The notes: generated from the letters alone by a model not told the origin. A stretch of DNA of 64,000 nt from Haematococcus lacustris (GCA_030144725.1 JASKMD010000029.1:11850990-11914989); one strand, 5' to 3'; counted from the stretch's first letter, positions 9,672 to 21,797 are shown. Numbers and translations are program-made.

Positions 9672-10692
9672 TACCGTACTCTCCCTTTTGATTCCCGAGC
9701 CCCCGGAAACTATAATTAAAATATTATTCCCGAGCCATATTTCTTATTGTTTCAAGTTCCCCGATGGCCAAAGTACGTCGAAAGTTAGTTTCGAGAACGT
9801 CTTCGTGCATAGAAATAATCAAGCCTCCCACCCCAATAATCTCGCATCAAAATCACATGATTGACATTGTCAACTGTCGTGGTCTCTCTTCTAGTGGCCT
9901 TATCACCTGACCACGTCACATGGGGCACTGAACCTCGCTACTACAGTCGTGGTCCTCCTGCCGCTGCTGGCAGTGGCGGCATATCTCATCATCTGCCTTG
10001 GAGCATTCAGACTTGCGTACTCCTGCAGCCACCCATGCGGCCGCCTTGGCCAAAGCAAGCACCCCGCCTTGGCCGGCTGCCTGTGTAAGAGCAGCCGCCC
10101 CCCCCCTCGACATGGTTGCCAGCCTGGTTGCCACCCTTGCCTGTCCTGTGACCCCAACCTTTGCCCCAGCCTGGCCCACCTCCCTCGACCTTGCCCGGGG
10201 CATAGCAGCCACCCTGGTCGCCACCCCGGCCTGGCCCGCCGCACTAGCCTTTGCCCCAGCCTGGCACGCCTCCCCCTGGCCCAGCCCAGGGTGGGCTGAA
10301 TTTTACCAGGTTGCCACCAGTTTTCCTACGCCTTGCCGGTGCGTGCGAGAGCAAGAGGTGTGCTAGGCGATGCGGCAAGAATGAGGCGTGGAGAAGGCCC
10401 AAAGTTTGTGGTCCCATGTAGTCGCTTCTCAATCATTGCCGCTTGACGCTTGACGCGAGACATTTGGAAGCGTTGTTCATCGTGCAAGGAGCTCGCGGTG
10501 CAGATTATCAGCTGCGTCGGCGGCACTGATGCCCCGGACCACAAACATGTCCATTGCTGGCGCTTTCGTCAAGGTCAACTAATTGTTTGACTACTTCCCG
10601 AAAGGCCAGAAAAATACATTGTTTAATCATTCCCGGTTTCCCGAAGGACAAAAAACGATTCGGGATAGGGAATCAAAAGGGAGAGTACGGTA
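9672..10692. mobile_element. TA-flanked TIR element, long copy
   Basis: The ends (TACCGTACTCTCCC ... GGGAGAGTACGGTA) and about 220 bp at the left and 240 bp at the right match the element at 3437-3903. The middle, about 9892-10450, has no counterpart there. Either the short copy is an internal-deletion derivative or this copy received an insertion. The extra segment encodes Ala-rich frames and a minus-strand Cys-rich end (ICRHCQQRQEDHDC) but no transposase I can recognise. Confidence 0.75.
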
Positions 10693-10903
10693 TGCGACTT
10701 TTTCGTATTTGCTTCCCAATTGTAACAAACTGAGCTTGGCGGACGTGCAGGTAAACTCCGGTCGTGGGGGCACAGTGGCATCTGGCACTCTCACTCTGCC
10801 TCTTCCCCACACCTTTGCACATTTGTTGCAATGCTCTGCAAATTCTCGCTCGAGTCTTACGAAAAATCATTAATAACTTCGGAAACTGCTCAGTGGAAAC
10901 CCT

Positions 10904-13900
10904 ATGCGTATGCTGGCACGACACCTTTCGCGCCAGCTCAAACTCCCTAACTACTCGACGTTCAACGCCCCAGAGGCCCAGTTGGAACATCCAGCAGGCC
11001 GCGTGCCCTACACCGAGGCCCTCACATTTCTGGGAGGTCCCACGCCTGAGCATCGCATACCAGCTTACAGGACTCTGACGGATGCAAGTGGGTGTCCACG
11101 CATGATCACTATGGCTGCATTGACAAACATGGTCGTGATCTGCGTAATCTGACTTTAAAGCTGAACACAGCTGCATGGTGCTGGCTGCAATGCTGACGAT
11201 GCTCGCCACCGGTGCACAGGCCAAGAGTTGGACGCGGCCCAGCTGCCTCACCCAATCACTCAGGCCCTGGGAGTGAAGATGTACCAGGCCATGGCCAGCC
11301 TGCAGACCTTGGACACGTTGTGCTACGAGGCACAGCGGCAGGTGAGAGCAACCTCCTGGTGCCAGGGCAGACAGGGCGTCCCCCAGGGTGAATGAGAGGC
11401 CATGGTGACGAGACGTCATAGTGTAGGCAAGCTCAGGGTTAAGTCTCTGTAGCTTCCCTACCAATGGGTTAGGATTAGGAAGAGGGTTAGACTTTATTAT
11501 CTATGGTTCAGGGTTAGGCTTAAGGCTGTAGGTAAACCCTTATACCAACCCTAACCCTAGACATTGCAACTCCCCTTTCAGTGGGCTGGCTATGGTGTGG
11601 TCCCAGGGGCGCATGTCCTTCTACCTCACCAGCACCGGGGAGGAGGCCACGGTGGTGGGCAGTGCAGCAGCACTGGACCCACAGGACATGGTGTTCGCCC
11701 AGGTGGGGGTGCCCCTCCCTGCCTCTCCCTCCCTCTTCCTGCTCTGCCCTGCCCTTACCCTCGGCCTAACCTTGCCGCACGCTGCTGGCCACCGCCCTTT
11801 CCTGCCCCACAGCTTCATCTAGGTAGGAGGTGGGAGCAGGTCGCGCCCTAGACAGTAACTTCTCCCTTAATGCATGTCGGCTAATCTGGAAGAGTCTTCT
11901 TCTAATATACCAATAATATACTATTGTTTGGCACCATAGCTGCTCACCTTCATGCCCTGCTTGGAACCATCGCCGGCACAGCACCAGAGACACGGGCAGG
12001 CGCTGTGCTGGCTTCGCAACCTGCCCTGACTGCAGTATCGCGAACAAGGTGTGCTGCTGTGGCGAGGCTTCACCATCCGCCAGTTTGCGGACCAGCTGAT
12101 GGGAAACGCGCTGGAAGCAGGCAAGGCAAGCTGCTGCTGCACATCGCCTGCAAGCCCTCTATGAGCTGCCTGCTGCTGGAGCCATCACCTTGTACACTGT
12201 GGTGATTGTTATTGCGTGTGTCGCACTGCCCTCTCACCTGGTTAAGGGGTCTGGGGTTAGAGGCATACAAAGGGCACTGATAGAGGGTGCCTTAGACTTG
12301 GCCTTGTGGTCCCAGTGTACCCATCTGCATCATCATCTTAGACACCAGGGATGCCTCAGACTTAGCCACCAGAAGAAGGAGACTACGCACCGGCGTGCAC
12401 TTAGGGAGTATTAGGCTTAGCAAAGGCTAGGTTATCTCAGTGGACCCATCTAGATTGTCTCCAAGACACCAAGCACACCTACCTTCCTACCTCAGGCTTT
12501 GCGCCGTATAACGACAGTGTACCCTCACCTACCCATACCCTCACCTCTGGGTTAGCCTCAGGGTGTCGGCTGTGGTGCTGTGAAATCACATGTGTTGCAG
12601 ATCGCATGGGCTGGACGCATGCACAGAGCAGGACTGGGTACAACTATCACCTCAACTCCTTTACCCCTGACCTGACCCGACCCGACCCGACCTGAACCTG
12701 ACCCGGCCTGACCCACATGCTGCCATGTCATTTGCAATGACCAGGGCCGCCAAATGCCTATCCACTACGGCAGCACGGAGCTGTGCTACCAGACCATCAG
12801 CTCACCCCTGGCCACCCAGATGCCACATGCTGTGGGGGCGGCCTACGCTATGAAGGTGAGCCACGCTAGGGCCCACCTTGACCACAGATAGCAAAGGGGC
12901 AGGGCCTGGCTCTCCTCTAATCCTGGAACCCAGCCAGCCACACAAACAGGACCTGACCAGGCCACCCTGATTAGGCATCACAGATGGCACAGCGGGCTGT
13001 GCAGCATGCTGGGCATGCCTGTCAGAAGAGACCCGGCATCACTGCTGGCAGCCCCAGTGTCACTGCTGGCCACTCCCATACTGCTGGCCACTCCCATCAT
13101 GTGCTGTGCCTGCTCATGGCCCATGCACCTAGTGTGTGTGCCCTCCCTGCCATCTCATGCACCCTTTCCAGCTCGACCAGCACCTCTCACCCCTGCTGCC
13201 CCTCGCCCTGCCCTGCCCTGCAGCTGTCTGGAGCCAGCACAGTGGCTGTGGCCTATTTTGGCGAGGGGGCCGCTTCAGAGGGCGACGCGCATGCGGCTCT
13301 GCAGTTTGCAGCCACCCTGGCGGCCCCTGTGTTGTTCATCTGCCGCAACAATGGCTACGCCATAAGCACGCCGGCATCGGAGCAGTACAAAGGTAGGGTG
13401 GACAGGTGTGCAGAGCGTGTTGGGAGGTCATCAAGGGTGTTGGAGCTGCCTGAAGGGCATTGAATTCAGGGCGGAAGCACGGCCTGCACAGTAATCAGTA
13501 GCTGAGTGAGATTACCCACAGGCAGACATGTTGTTCCTTGTTGAATGAGTTTTGTGTGTCCTGCACAGTCATAATCCCAGCTGGTGATGAATAGGGAGAG
13601 ACCAGCCCCATAGCAACCAGCCCCGGGTTCTTGGTGCACAACTTAACCTTCGGTGATGGCAAGAATCCTAATGTTATCATAGCCTAAGTACCTTGAGGTT
13701 TGCTACTGAAGGTAGTTACAACTGTACAGTTGCTTCCTGGTCAGGGTTAGTAACCCAGTCCCAAGAGCTTGATGCAGTAGTACCTAGGGGCAGTGGCCTC
13801 TGTGGAAGGCTCCCTCCTCAACAGCTCCTGTCACGTGTGGAGTCAAGTGGTTTTGACTCAGCAGCACTGACCTGAGTCACAGGCAGCAACGCTGACAGAC

Positions 13901-16898
13901 AAATGCATGAAGTGGTGATGGTAGTGGTGGTGGTAGTGGTGGTGGCGGCGGTGGTGATGGATGCGGCAGTGGTAGTGGTGGTGATGACCTGGTTGTTAGT
14001 GCTGCGTGACTCGAGAGCCGTGTTAAACAGAATACCAACACCCCAGCTGTGCTGGTGTTTGCAATGGCTGCGCAGGGGATGGCATTGCTGGTCGAGCTGC
14101 GGGTTACGGCATGGCCGCCGTCAGGGTGGATGGAGGCGACGCCCGGGCCGTGTACAATGCAGTGGCTGAGGCGCGCCGCCTGGCCCTGCAGGTAGCGTGA
14201 GAGGACGCTAAGGCCGGGGTCGAAGGGGCTTGATGGCAGGGGCTTGATGGCAGGGAGCTCAAGGCAGGGCACTCCATGCAGGTGTATAGGTAGAGAGCCA
14301 GCAGACTGTGCCTAAGCAGGCACCTGAGTTGTTGTTGCCAGCGTCCAAGTGCTATGGGGGGGTAACCCCGCGGGGTGTGGCTGCCTGCTGCCTGAACAAA
14401 GCTGACTGTGAGGAGAATGGCAGGGTCAAGGTGATAGAGAGCCTGACATGACCCTAGATGGGCATCACCAGGTTGTGGCCCTTGACTTGGCCCATGACCT
14501 GGCTCTTGACCTGGCCCTTGACCTGGGCCTTAATCTAGCCCTGGTCCTGGTTCTTGACCTGGCCCTTAGGGTTGTGGCCTGCTGGATGTCCTTGTGTGCA
14601 GGGCAGCCAGCCAGTGCTGGTGGAGTGTATGAGCTATAGGGCCGGCCACCACTCCACCTCTGACGACTCCTCCAGGTAGGGCCAGGGCCAGGGCCAGGGC
14701 CAGGGTCAGGGCCAGGGCCAGGGCCAGGGTCAGGGCCAGGGCCAGGGCCAGGGTCAGGGCCAGGGGACGCACAGGCTAAGTTTCAGCATGGCATGTGAGC
14801 AGGGCCAGGCTGGGTAGGGTGAGCTTCACAGAGACCCCCCTGTAACTGTTGCGCGGTTCAGGATGATATGTCACGCAACATCGTTAGACAGCTTTGTTGG
14901 TCTGGTTGCCTTTGCTGCTCTTCTGGGCTTGCAGCTTTGTTTGCTGTGAGGTTTTAATGAGGTGCCCAGTGGTCTAGGGGGAACGTGCCATCGATGTGGG
15001 GTTTGCAGTCATCAAGGATGCGACCGAGGATGCTACAACTTGTTTGTAGTAGCTGAGTGAGAATACCCACAGGCAGACATGTTGTTCCTTGTTGAATGAG
15101 TTTTGTTTGTCTGGGTAGGGTGAGCTGGATGTCAACACCCAAGGCTAGCAAGGCTGAGTGGGGAAGACAACAGGTAGATTGAGGGTTCAGGTTGGAGTTG
15201 TGCCTGAGACAACTGGTAGGGTGCAAGGTAATGGCTCAGGTCACCCAGGGGTGCCACAGCCCCTACCAGGTCAGGTCATCAGGGGTGCACAGCCCCTGAC
15301 AGGTCAGGTCATCAGGGGTGCCACAGCCCCTGCCAGCTGCCACCCCTGCCCTCTCAAAACATCGCCAAAACGAGCTACAGACTCGAGGCAGGGGTCAGGG
15401 ATGGTAGGTGGTGGGAGCAGGGCGCCCCCCAGGCGGAAGCTCCTCCCATAATGCACGCTGGGTCCGCCTACGTAGTCCTCTTCTTTGTTGTCCTTCTAAG
15501 GGTACCCGCCTGCCTGGTGGCCACAGGTATCGTACAGCAGACGAGATGCGGGCGTGGAGAGCTCGTGACCCTGTCTCCCGCTTCAGGTCAGCTGCCTAGG
15601 CTGTGCCTCAACTGGGCAGGCAAAGGTTGCAGGGGTAGCTGGGGCTGGCATTGATGTGGTGCACACAGCTTTAGTGGGGTGCAGGCTGTCGCCCTGTGGC
15701 TGTGGCGGCGCTGGCCAGGACCTGCACCCTCGGCAAGGGTGCATGTAGCGCATGGGACACAAGGGTGCATCTAGCAGATGGTGTCATCACCAGGTAGGTC
15801 CAGATAGATTGAGATGGTGTGCTTGCAGCCACCCATTGAGCCAGTACTGCTCAAAGCCTGATACAAGTTGATTGCAGTTGCCGAGCCAATGATGCCACTA
15901 GCTGACCTGACCTGACCTGATATGATCAAACCTGGTGTGACCTGCTTCCCTTCACGCTTGGCATCATGGTTCATACCACCATTTGAACTGTAATCACCTC
16001 AGCTAAGGGTTGGCTCGCATGGCTGAGCCAATGGTTGAGCATGAGGTTGGGCATGTGGTTCAAGTTGAGCTTGAGGTACAGTTCCGGGTCATGGCTTGAG
16101 GGGGCGTGGCTGCAGGGGCTGGCTGCAGGGCCGGGGCTGGTGGGATGAGATGCAAGAACAAGCCTTGCGAGTGGCCACCCGGAAGGAGGTCAGTGGCCAA
16201 GGGAAGGGGCTGGGTAAGGCTAGGGCCAGGGAAAGGAGTAGGGCAAGGCTAAGGGCAGGGCAAGGGCTACGGGTTGGTGGGTGGCAATGAAATTGTGTGT
16301 GCCGTTGGCTATGCCTCTACCCCTGCCCCTTCATGATCAGCATGGTCATTACCTCATTTGCGTCTTGGCTACCTCAAGCTCAAGTGCATCTTTGTGTGGT
16401 CCCAGCTAGCAGTCCAGGCAGCCAGCACATGCAGCATGGTACTGCATTGCTGGTAGGTGATGGATGCGCTGGACGCTGCTGCCGCGGTGCCCAAGCCCCC
16501 AGTGTCGTGCCTGTTCACGGACGTTTACAAAAACATGCCTGGGCATTTGAAGGCTCAGGTGGGTGGGTTGGAGCCTTGGCAACAACCTCCGGCAACAGAA
16601 TTGGCTGATGACCATCCGCTAGCGGTGAGGTCACCATATCAGCGTCGACCACTCATGCGGTGTTGGCTCCACTGAACATGCATGCAATCCTCTTGCTCTG
16701 CCAGTGATACACAACCGGTGATGGCCCAAGGGAGCACTACACACATATGACCCGGAACCGGTCCTAACACACATAATCTTTCAGCTCAGGAGTAGGGCAC
16801 AGCCATGCAAGGAGCTCAAGGAAGCAAATGGAGCCCATGGAGCCCAAGGAAAGGTCGTGAGGGTGCGCCATTGGGACCGCCCTTCGTATTGCTGCTAG
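10904..16898 (+). CDS. BCKDHA: Branched-chain 2-oxoacid dehydrogenase E1 subunit alpha, mitochondrial
   Basis: This is the thiamine-diphosphate E1 alpha subunit that decarboxylates the 2-oxoacids of Leu, Ile and Val. Twelve exons join in phase: 10904-11087, 11220-11341, 11607-11702, 12036-12125, 12745-12855, 13224-13392, 14076-14191, 14602-14675, 15527-15586, 16116-16188, 16457-16558, 16785-16898, giving about 436 residues, close to the family length. Visible landmarks are a basic N-terminal presequence ([12 protein letters not shown]), [30 protein letters not shown], the cofactor motif region [10 protein letters not shown] ... CRNNGYAIS, the regulatory phosphorylation-loop segment [12 protein letters not shown], and [13 protein letters not shown]. 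Intron 4 uses a GC donor (AAG|GCAAGC). The last exon is the least certain because the C-terminus is not conserved. Introns hold GTG, CCAGGG and 42-bp tandem repeats. Confidence 0.92.
13910..13990. repeat. GTG-rich microsatellite in BCKDHA intron 6
   Basis: Imperfect GTGGTG/GTGATG units cover about 80 bp between exons 6 and 7. Confidence 0.8.
14676..14765. repeat. CCAGGG minisatellite at the start of BCKDHA intron 8
   Basis: About fourteen CCAGGG or CCAGGGT units follow the donor site directly. Confidence 0.85.
14828..15112. repeat. Dispersed intronic repeat, composite copy in BCKDHA intron 8
   Basis: The left part (14828-14951) matches 19436-19571, and the right part (14952-15112) matches 23047-23218 and, in part, 13496-13556 and 60563-60645 (minus strand). 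Shared words include CACGCAACATCGTTAGACAG and ACATGTTGTTCCTTGTTGAA. No coding potential was seen. Confidence 0.7.
15235..15335. repeat. Tandem repeat of about 42 bp in BCKDHA intron 8
   Basis: Two to three units containing AGGTCAGGTCATCAGGGGTG and CACAGCCCCT follow one another. Confidence 0.7.
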
Positions 16899-17657
16899 GG
16901 TACGCCCATATAATTATAGTTGGCTCGGATTCCTATAAACACCTATAATTATATGCAAGAGGGACCTATAAAACCGGCTCGAACACCTAGGATTATAGGC
17001 TAGAAAAATGTAGACTTCTATGTTGGCGATCGCTCCCCAATTGCTGCTCCTGCTTGCGCAGATGGACGAGACATTTGAATTTGTGAAACGACACCCCGAG
17101 CTGGTGCCGCTTGGTGTGCCTGTTGCGTGACCCCGCCGCGTACCGAACTGACTGCGTTGCATGGATTGAACGCGTGTTTTGGCACACCCCACTGTCATAT
17201 CGGCGGTATAGTATGTATGCTGGGGCTTCCAGTGGGAGGGTAGCAAGGGCACGCCCCTAGGCTACTCTCCTCCCTTTATGCACGCCCGACGGCACCTGAG
17301 GCGAGGGCGCTGCGGCTCAGGCTGACAGCAGGGCTGGCCACCACCAGGCTGATGACCCTGGGCAAGCCATTAGCAACACACCACAGCTCTAGCACTGACA
17401 GGCCGCTGCTGAGCGCTGGGCAGCAAGGTGGAGAGGTGAAGTGAGGGGCTGTGGCGCAGCACTGGGGCAGAGCAGCAGCACACAGCACCCAACACCAGCT
17501 CAGAAGGGACAAGGCCAAGGCCTGAGAAGCAAGGCCATGGCCTGGGCCCACTCATGCACCACCTGGCCAGGTTGTGGCACAAGTACATGTATCACAAGCC
17601 TGGCTGGCCTGGCTCAGGCTGTGCTGTGTCCCCTGCACGAGAGTAGATACAGTCGCG

Positions 17658-17715
17658 TGGTTAATGTGACCGCTGTCAAGTGAATGTGGTTAATGTGACC
17701 GCTGTCAAGTGAATG
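17658..17715. repeat. Exact 29-bp tandem duplication
   Basis: The unit TGGTTAATGTGACCGCTGTC plus nine more bases occurs twice without spacing. Confidence 0.9.
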
Positions 17716-17931
17716 TAACTGAAGGGCGATTGAGCTATACCCGCAAACACACAGATACTTGCCAAGACTATGGTTAAGTGGTGCAATAACCGCGTTGCTC
17801 GCGCGAAGCGGCTGAGGGGCGTGCTCACTGCCACCAGTGCATCGAGGTAGCAGCGCGCTCAAAGTCAAAGGATCGCCTGGGAAAGACAGAGGGTTGCTGC
17901 GCGGTAGCATACTGCAAGCGCGCCGTAACTC

Positions 17932-18008
17932 CCTGCTTCTGGCCACTCCTGCACCTGTTGTGTAAACTTATTGCCACCCTTGAGGCTAGCTAGCTAGCAT
18001 CCAGTGTG
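17932..18008. repeat. 77-bp exact duplicate, copy 1
   Basis: Identical to 20776-20852. It ends in GGCTAGCTAGCTAGCATCCA and GTGTG. Copy 2 lies in PPIL3 intron 5. Confidence 0.9.
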
Positions 18009-19401
18009 GACAGGACGGGAGACTTCCTGCATGGCGATGTGCACACAGATGGGCACATATGCCAGTCATACTACGTTGTGGCACCGGCGCATCTCATCGA
18101 CACTAGCCTGCCTGCATTTTTGTGTATGCATGTTTCATAAACTTTCATTACTCCATGCATGCTTGGATGCATGCCTGGATGCATACTAGCAGTGCCTTTC
18201 CAATAGGCTGCATGGGAGGTGGGAGCTGGGAGCGGAGCCGCATGGGCCCATGCACCGAAATGGTGTTTCCATGATGGAAATTCCATCGCGCAAAAACTGG
18301 GAGCTTGGAGCTGCATGGACCCTTTTGGCTGCATTTTTACAATGGGCTGGTGCTTTGCAAGGCTATGATCTCTGCCTATTGCAGGTTGTGGTGCAACTCT
18401 GCTTCGAGCAGGTGGCTGCAGTTTGCAGGACTACAGGTTTGGTGATAACAAGTTCGCTCTTTTCCCGTTAGCTGGGGTGGTGGCGAGGATGAAGGTGGCA
18501 AGCAGAGTAGCAAGTAGCAAGCAGCGTAGCAACCATAGTAGCAAGTAGTAGATGTGCACGGCAAGCTAAGCTAATCTCCGCTTTAGCGGAGCGAAGCAAG
18601 TCAGCTGTACAAGCCGCGCAAGCCGCGCAAGCGGGACTAGCTAAACATTCTCCGCAAAGCGGGCAAAGCAAGCGGGCAAAGCACAGCACAGCAGGTGAAG
18701 GCAAGCAGCAACTTGCACTAAAGCACAGCACGCAGGCACGCAGGACTGACACTAGCGGTCAGCTAAGCTGAAGAAGCTGAAGGTTGCTCCGCAATGTTGA
18801 GGTTGCGATAGAACTGCGGAGGAGGGCCGATGTCTCCTCAGCGATGTCCCCAGTGAACCGATACGGGGCACAGGCGCGCAGCGCAGCGCAGAGCATAGCA
18901 TAGCAGAGCTCGCACAAAAATTAAATTTGAAATGCAGCTCCCAAGCGCCCCATGTCCTCCGCGCCTGGCTTCATTGGGCTCCCAGCATGGAATCCATTGG
19001 AGCCAGGAGGCCCTTTTGGGAGAACATGCGCAGGACATGGGGGCTGCATGCCTAGCTCCCATCTCCAAGCATTGGAAACGGGAGCGCGGAGGAGCCGCAT
19101 GGAGACAGCATGCACCGTTTTTGGCTCGAGCTCCCAGCTCCCAGCTCCCGCTCCCACGCCTCCATGCAAAAAAGTGTCATGCAGCTCCCAGCTCCCAACT
19201 CCCACGCATTGGAAAAGCACTGTAGATTCAATGGGCTTGGATGGAACAGTTGTGATGCAACAATGTGTAGCTAGAGATACACTTGGAGATAGATGGATGC
19301 TTGTTGTTGGATAGTCTCGCGATTTTATCAGCGGTGCTCAAGCGAGCAAAGCTACCGCCGACACCGGAAACTAGCTTGAGCGTGACGGTGGCGAACGTGC
19401 C

Positions 19402-21418
19402 ATGGTAAGACACGACGGAACGGACGAGTTTTACAGAGACCTCCCTGTAATTGTTGCGCGGTTCAGGATGATACCTTATGCTAGATAAATGTCACGCAAC
19501 ATCGTTAGACAGCTTTGTTGGTCTTGTTGCCTTTGCTGCTCTTCTGGGCTTGCAGCTTTGTTTGCTGTGAGGCACTATGCTGTGTATGACTTTGCTTGCT
19601 GCGACATTGCAGCCCTGACCCTGCTCGCAGTCGCTGACACTGCATACCTCACTGGGTGACCTGAAGGTGGAGCTGTTCTGTGAGCAAGTACGTGAGATGC
19701 TGCGGTCCAGCAGTTTGAGCCAGACCAGCAAGCACACACAGCTGGAGTCAGCTTTGCACATGCATTGTTCATGGCACAGGCTGCACGCACATGCGAGAAC
19801 TTCCTTGCTCTATGTGGCAGCGGGTACTACAATGGCACCATCTTCCATCGCAACATAAAAGGCTTCATGATACAGGGCGGTGAGTGACCAGCTGCACTTC
19901 TATGTAGAAGTTCCAGCTGCATGAGTCAGCAGCGCTAGCAGCAGAGCCAGTGCGGGTCAAACTGCCTGAGGTGTGTGCGCATGGCATGGCACGCTAGGGA
20001 GTGCATTGCAGCGAAGTCATTGACCTTAGAGGGGTGCGACGGCCAAGCAAGCTGGCAGCCTCAGAAAGTCATCCAACAGCCATGCCTCTCCTTTTCAATA
20101 CATCGGCCTGCGGTCATGTGCCTGTGTGTGCACTAGCTGCCTGACTGGCCTGGGCACCAATGGCCAAGGTCCACACCCTGCTGTTGCTCCCGCTGGCACT
20201 CCTTCATGGCGTGCTGAGCACCAGGCTTGCATGAGGCTGCCTGCCCTGTCCTCACCAGGTGACCCCACTGGGACTGGCAAGGGTGGGCGCAGCATTTTCG
20301 CCACCCCCAACGGCAAGTTCCCTGATGAGCTGAGTGATACCCTAAAACATGGCAAGAGGGGCATCCTGTCCATGGCCAACAGCGGACCCACCACCAACGG
20401 CAGCCAGTGGGTGCACAGCTGGCCTGCTAAGCATGCTGCAGATCCAAATCACACACTGCACACCTGCCAGCAATGTTGCACTCATGTGGCGCTCCCATGC
20501 TTTGCCAGACAGCACTGACACGGTCATCCCTGACATGTCCCAGCCTGGTCACGCTTCCCACTTGACCTAACAACAATTGGTGTGCCCACAGGTTTTTCTT
20601 CACGTACAAAGCCCACCCTCACCTGAACGGCAAATACACGGGTGAGGCAGCAAGAGGCATGACCCAATCCTAGTTTGCCCAAGCCAGTGCCAGTGCAAGC
20701 AATGCAGCCAAACACTTTATGCAGGGGCTGGCAATCGCCATGGGTGGTGCCTTACTCGCCGGTGGGCTCTGGCATCCTGCTTCTGGCCACTCCTGCACCT
20801 GTTGTGTAAACTTATTGCCACCCTTGAGGCTAGCTAGCTAGCATCCAGTGTGCTATTGCTTGTCGTGCCAGGCTCACTGCTTGTGCCGGCAGGCTTATCA
20901 CTCTTGACGCACACATCTGTTGCTCACTCTGCTTTGTTCCTACAGCAGCCCTCCAGGTTCCTTTGTGTCCTCCGGCCTTACCCTCTTGTTGGTACACCTC
21001 TTAGAGCCAGCTTGGGCCATCAACAGTCGCACACGGGAGCTCCATTCACACCTTGGCACGACCCTTGCACCCTGCTCCCACTCCCTGCACCTCACCTTGG
21101 CTTGCTCCCTGCACACCTTTGTAGCCTAAGAGCTTTTGTAGCAGCCGTGCAGTTTACAGTTGAGGCACCGAGCTAATGGACCTGAATATGGCTGCTGCAT
21201 GCCACTGTATTGTGAGCATCACCTACAGCCTCCTTGTTACAAGTCATAAACGACCCTCAGCACCTGCATGGTCATTGCATGCAGTGTTTGGCCATGTCAT
21301 CGATGGGCTGGACACACTGGACCGCATGGAGAAGGTGCCGGCTGATGCCAGCGACAGACCCAAGACAGAAATCAAGCTCAACAGCATCACCATACACGCC
21401 AACCCACTGGCAACATGA
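19402..21418 (+). CDS. PPIL3: PPIL3-type peptidyl-prolyl cis-trans isomerase (cyclophilin)
   Basis: This is a single-domain cyclophilin that catalyses prolyl isomerisation; PPIL3 proteins are spliceosome-associated. Exons 19402-19404 (the ATG alone, then GTAAGA), 19631-19687, 19780-19879, 20259-20406, 20592-20641 and 21285-21418 join in phase to about 163 residues, matching the usual PPIL3 length of about 161. Landmarks in order are [100 protein letters not shown] and a C-terminal ITIHANP. An alternative is another small cyclophilin, but SLGDLK at the very start and the ITIHANP end favour PPIL3. Intron 1 contains a dispersed repeat copy. The ATG exon is inferred from the donor and from protein length. 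Confidence 0.9.
19436..19571. repeat. Dispersed repeat copy in PPIL3 intron 1
   Basis: Matches 14828-14951 closely but carries about 19 extra bases near 19469-19487. It lies between the ATG-only exon and exon 2. Confidence 0.7.
20776..20852. repeat. 77-bp exact duplicate, copy 2, in PPIL3 intron 5
   Basis: Identical to 17932-18008, which lies outside any gene. Confidence 0.9.
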
Positions 21419-21685
21419 GAAGTTGAGGGCAGCCACAGTGCATGACCTGGTAGCGACAGTAGCTAGCCTCCACACAGCCACCCTGGTGCACGCAGTTGCT
21501 TGGTTGAATGAGGGTCCGAGAGCGCATGACCTGATGAGGTTCTCCAGGGCAGCATGGGCTATAATGCACCTGACATCGTGGCGACGAAGAAGCAGCTCCA
21601 ACGCTCGAGACGCAATGGTAAAGACCGCACACTCTGGATGAGTAGAGTGACTACCATGATGTCGCCCTTGTTGGCGCTATGTGTC

Positions 21686-21690
21686 TGTAA
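21686..21690 (+). promoter_or_regulatory. Candidate TGTAA poly(A) signal downstream of PPIL3
   Basis: Green algae commonly use TGTAA as polyadenylation signal. This is the first occurrence after the stop codon, about 270 bases downstream. Weak on its own. Confidence 0.25.
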
Positions 21691-21747
21691 GCATGTGTTT
21701 AGCTATGTGTCCCACCTGGTCACCACCCACTGGTCACCACCCACTGT

Positions 21748-21793
21748 GGGATTTAGCAACACCACCCACGCTTGGATGGTGTTGCTAAATCCC
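21748..21793. repeat. Perfect 17-bp hairpin before a Fanzor-like copy
   Basis: GGGATTTAGCAACACCA (21748-21764) is the exact reverse complement of 21777-21793 around a 12-base loop. It ends four bases before the ATG at 21798. Confidence 0.85.
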
Positions 21794-21797
21794 TGAT

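Larger units (their letters stand above)
16899..19401. other. Intergenic region between BCKDHA and PPIL3, repeats only
   Basis: No gene is supported. Seen are AT-rich CCTATAATTATA motifs at 16905-17000, a 29-bp exact tandem duplication at 17658-17715, and a 77-bp segment 17932-18008 duplicated exactly at 20776-20852. There are AGCAAG-type repeats at 18490-18770 with a small CTCCGCT/AGCGGAG hairpin near 18577, and GGAGCTGGGAG-type repeats in both orientations at 18200-18320 and 18930-19210. Confidence 0.45.

Noticed and set aside
9903..10299. Transposase gene in the core of the long TIR element
   Set aside because: Frames are Ala/Pro/Gly-rich and no DDE/D motif is seen; only a short Cys-rich end was noted.
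17276..17683. Open frames on both strands in the BCKDHA-PPIL3 spacer
   Set aside because: Cys/Leu/Ala-rich composition, no family similarity, no consistent splice structure.
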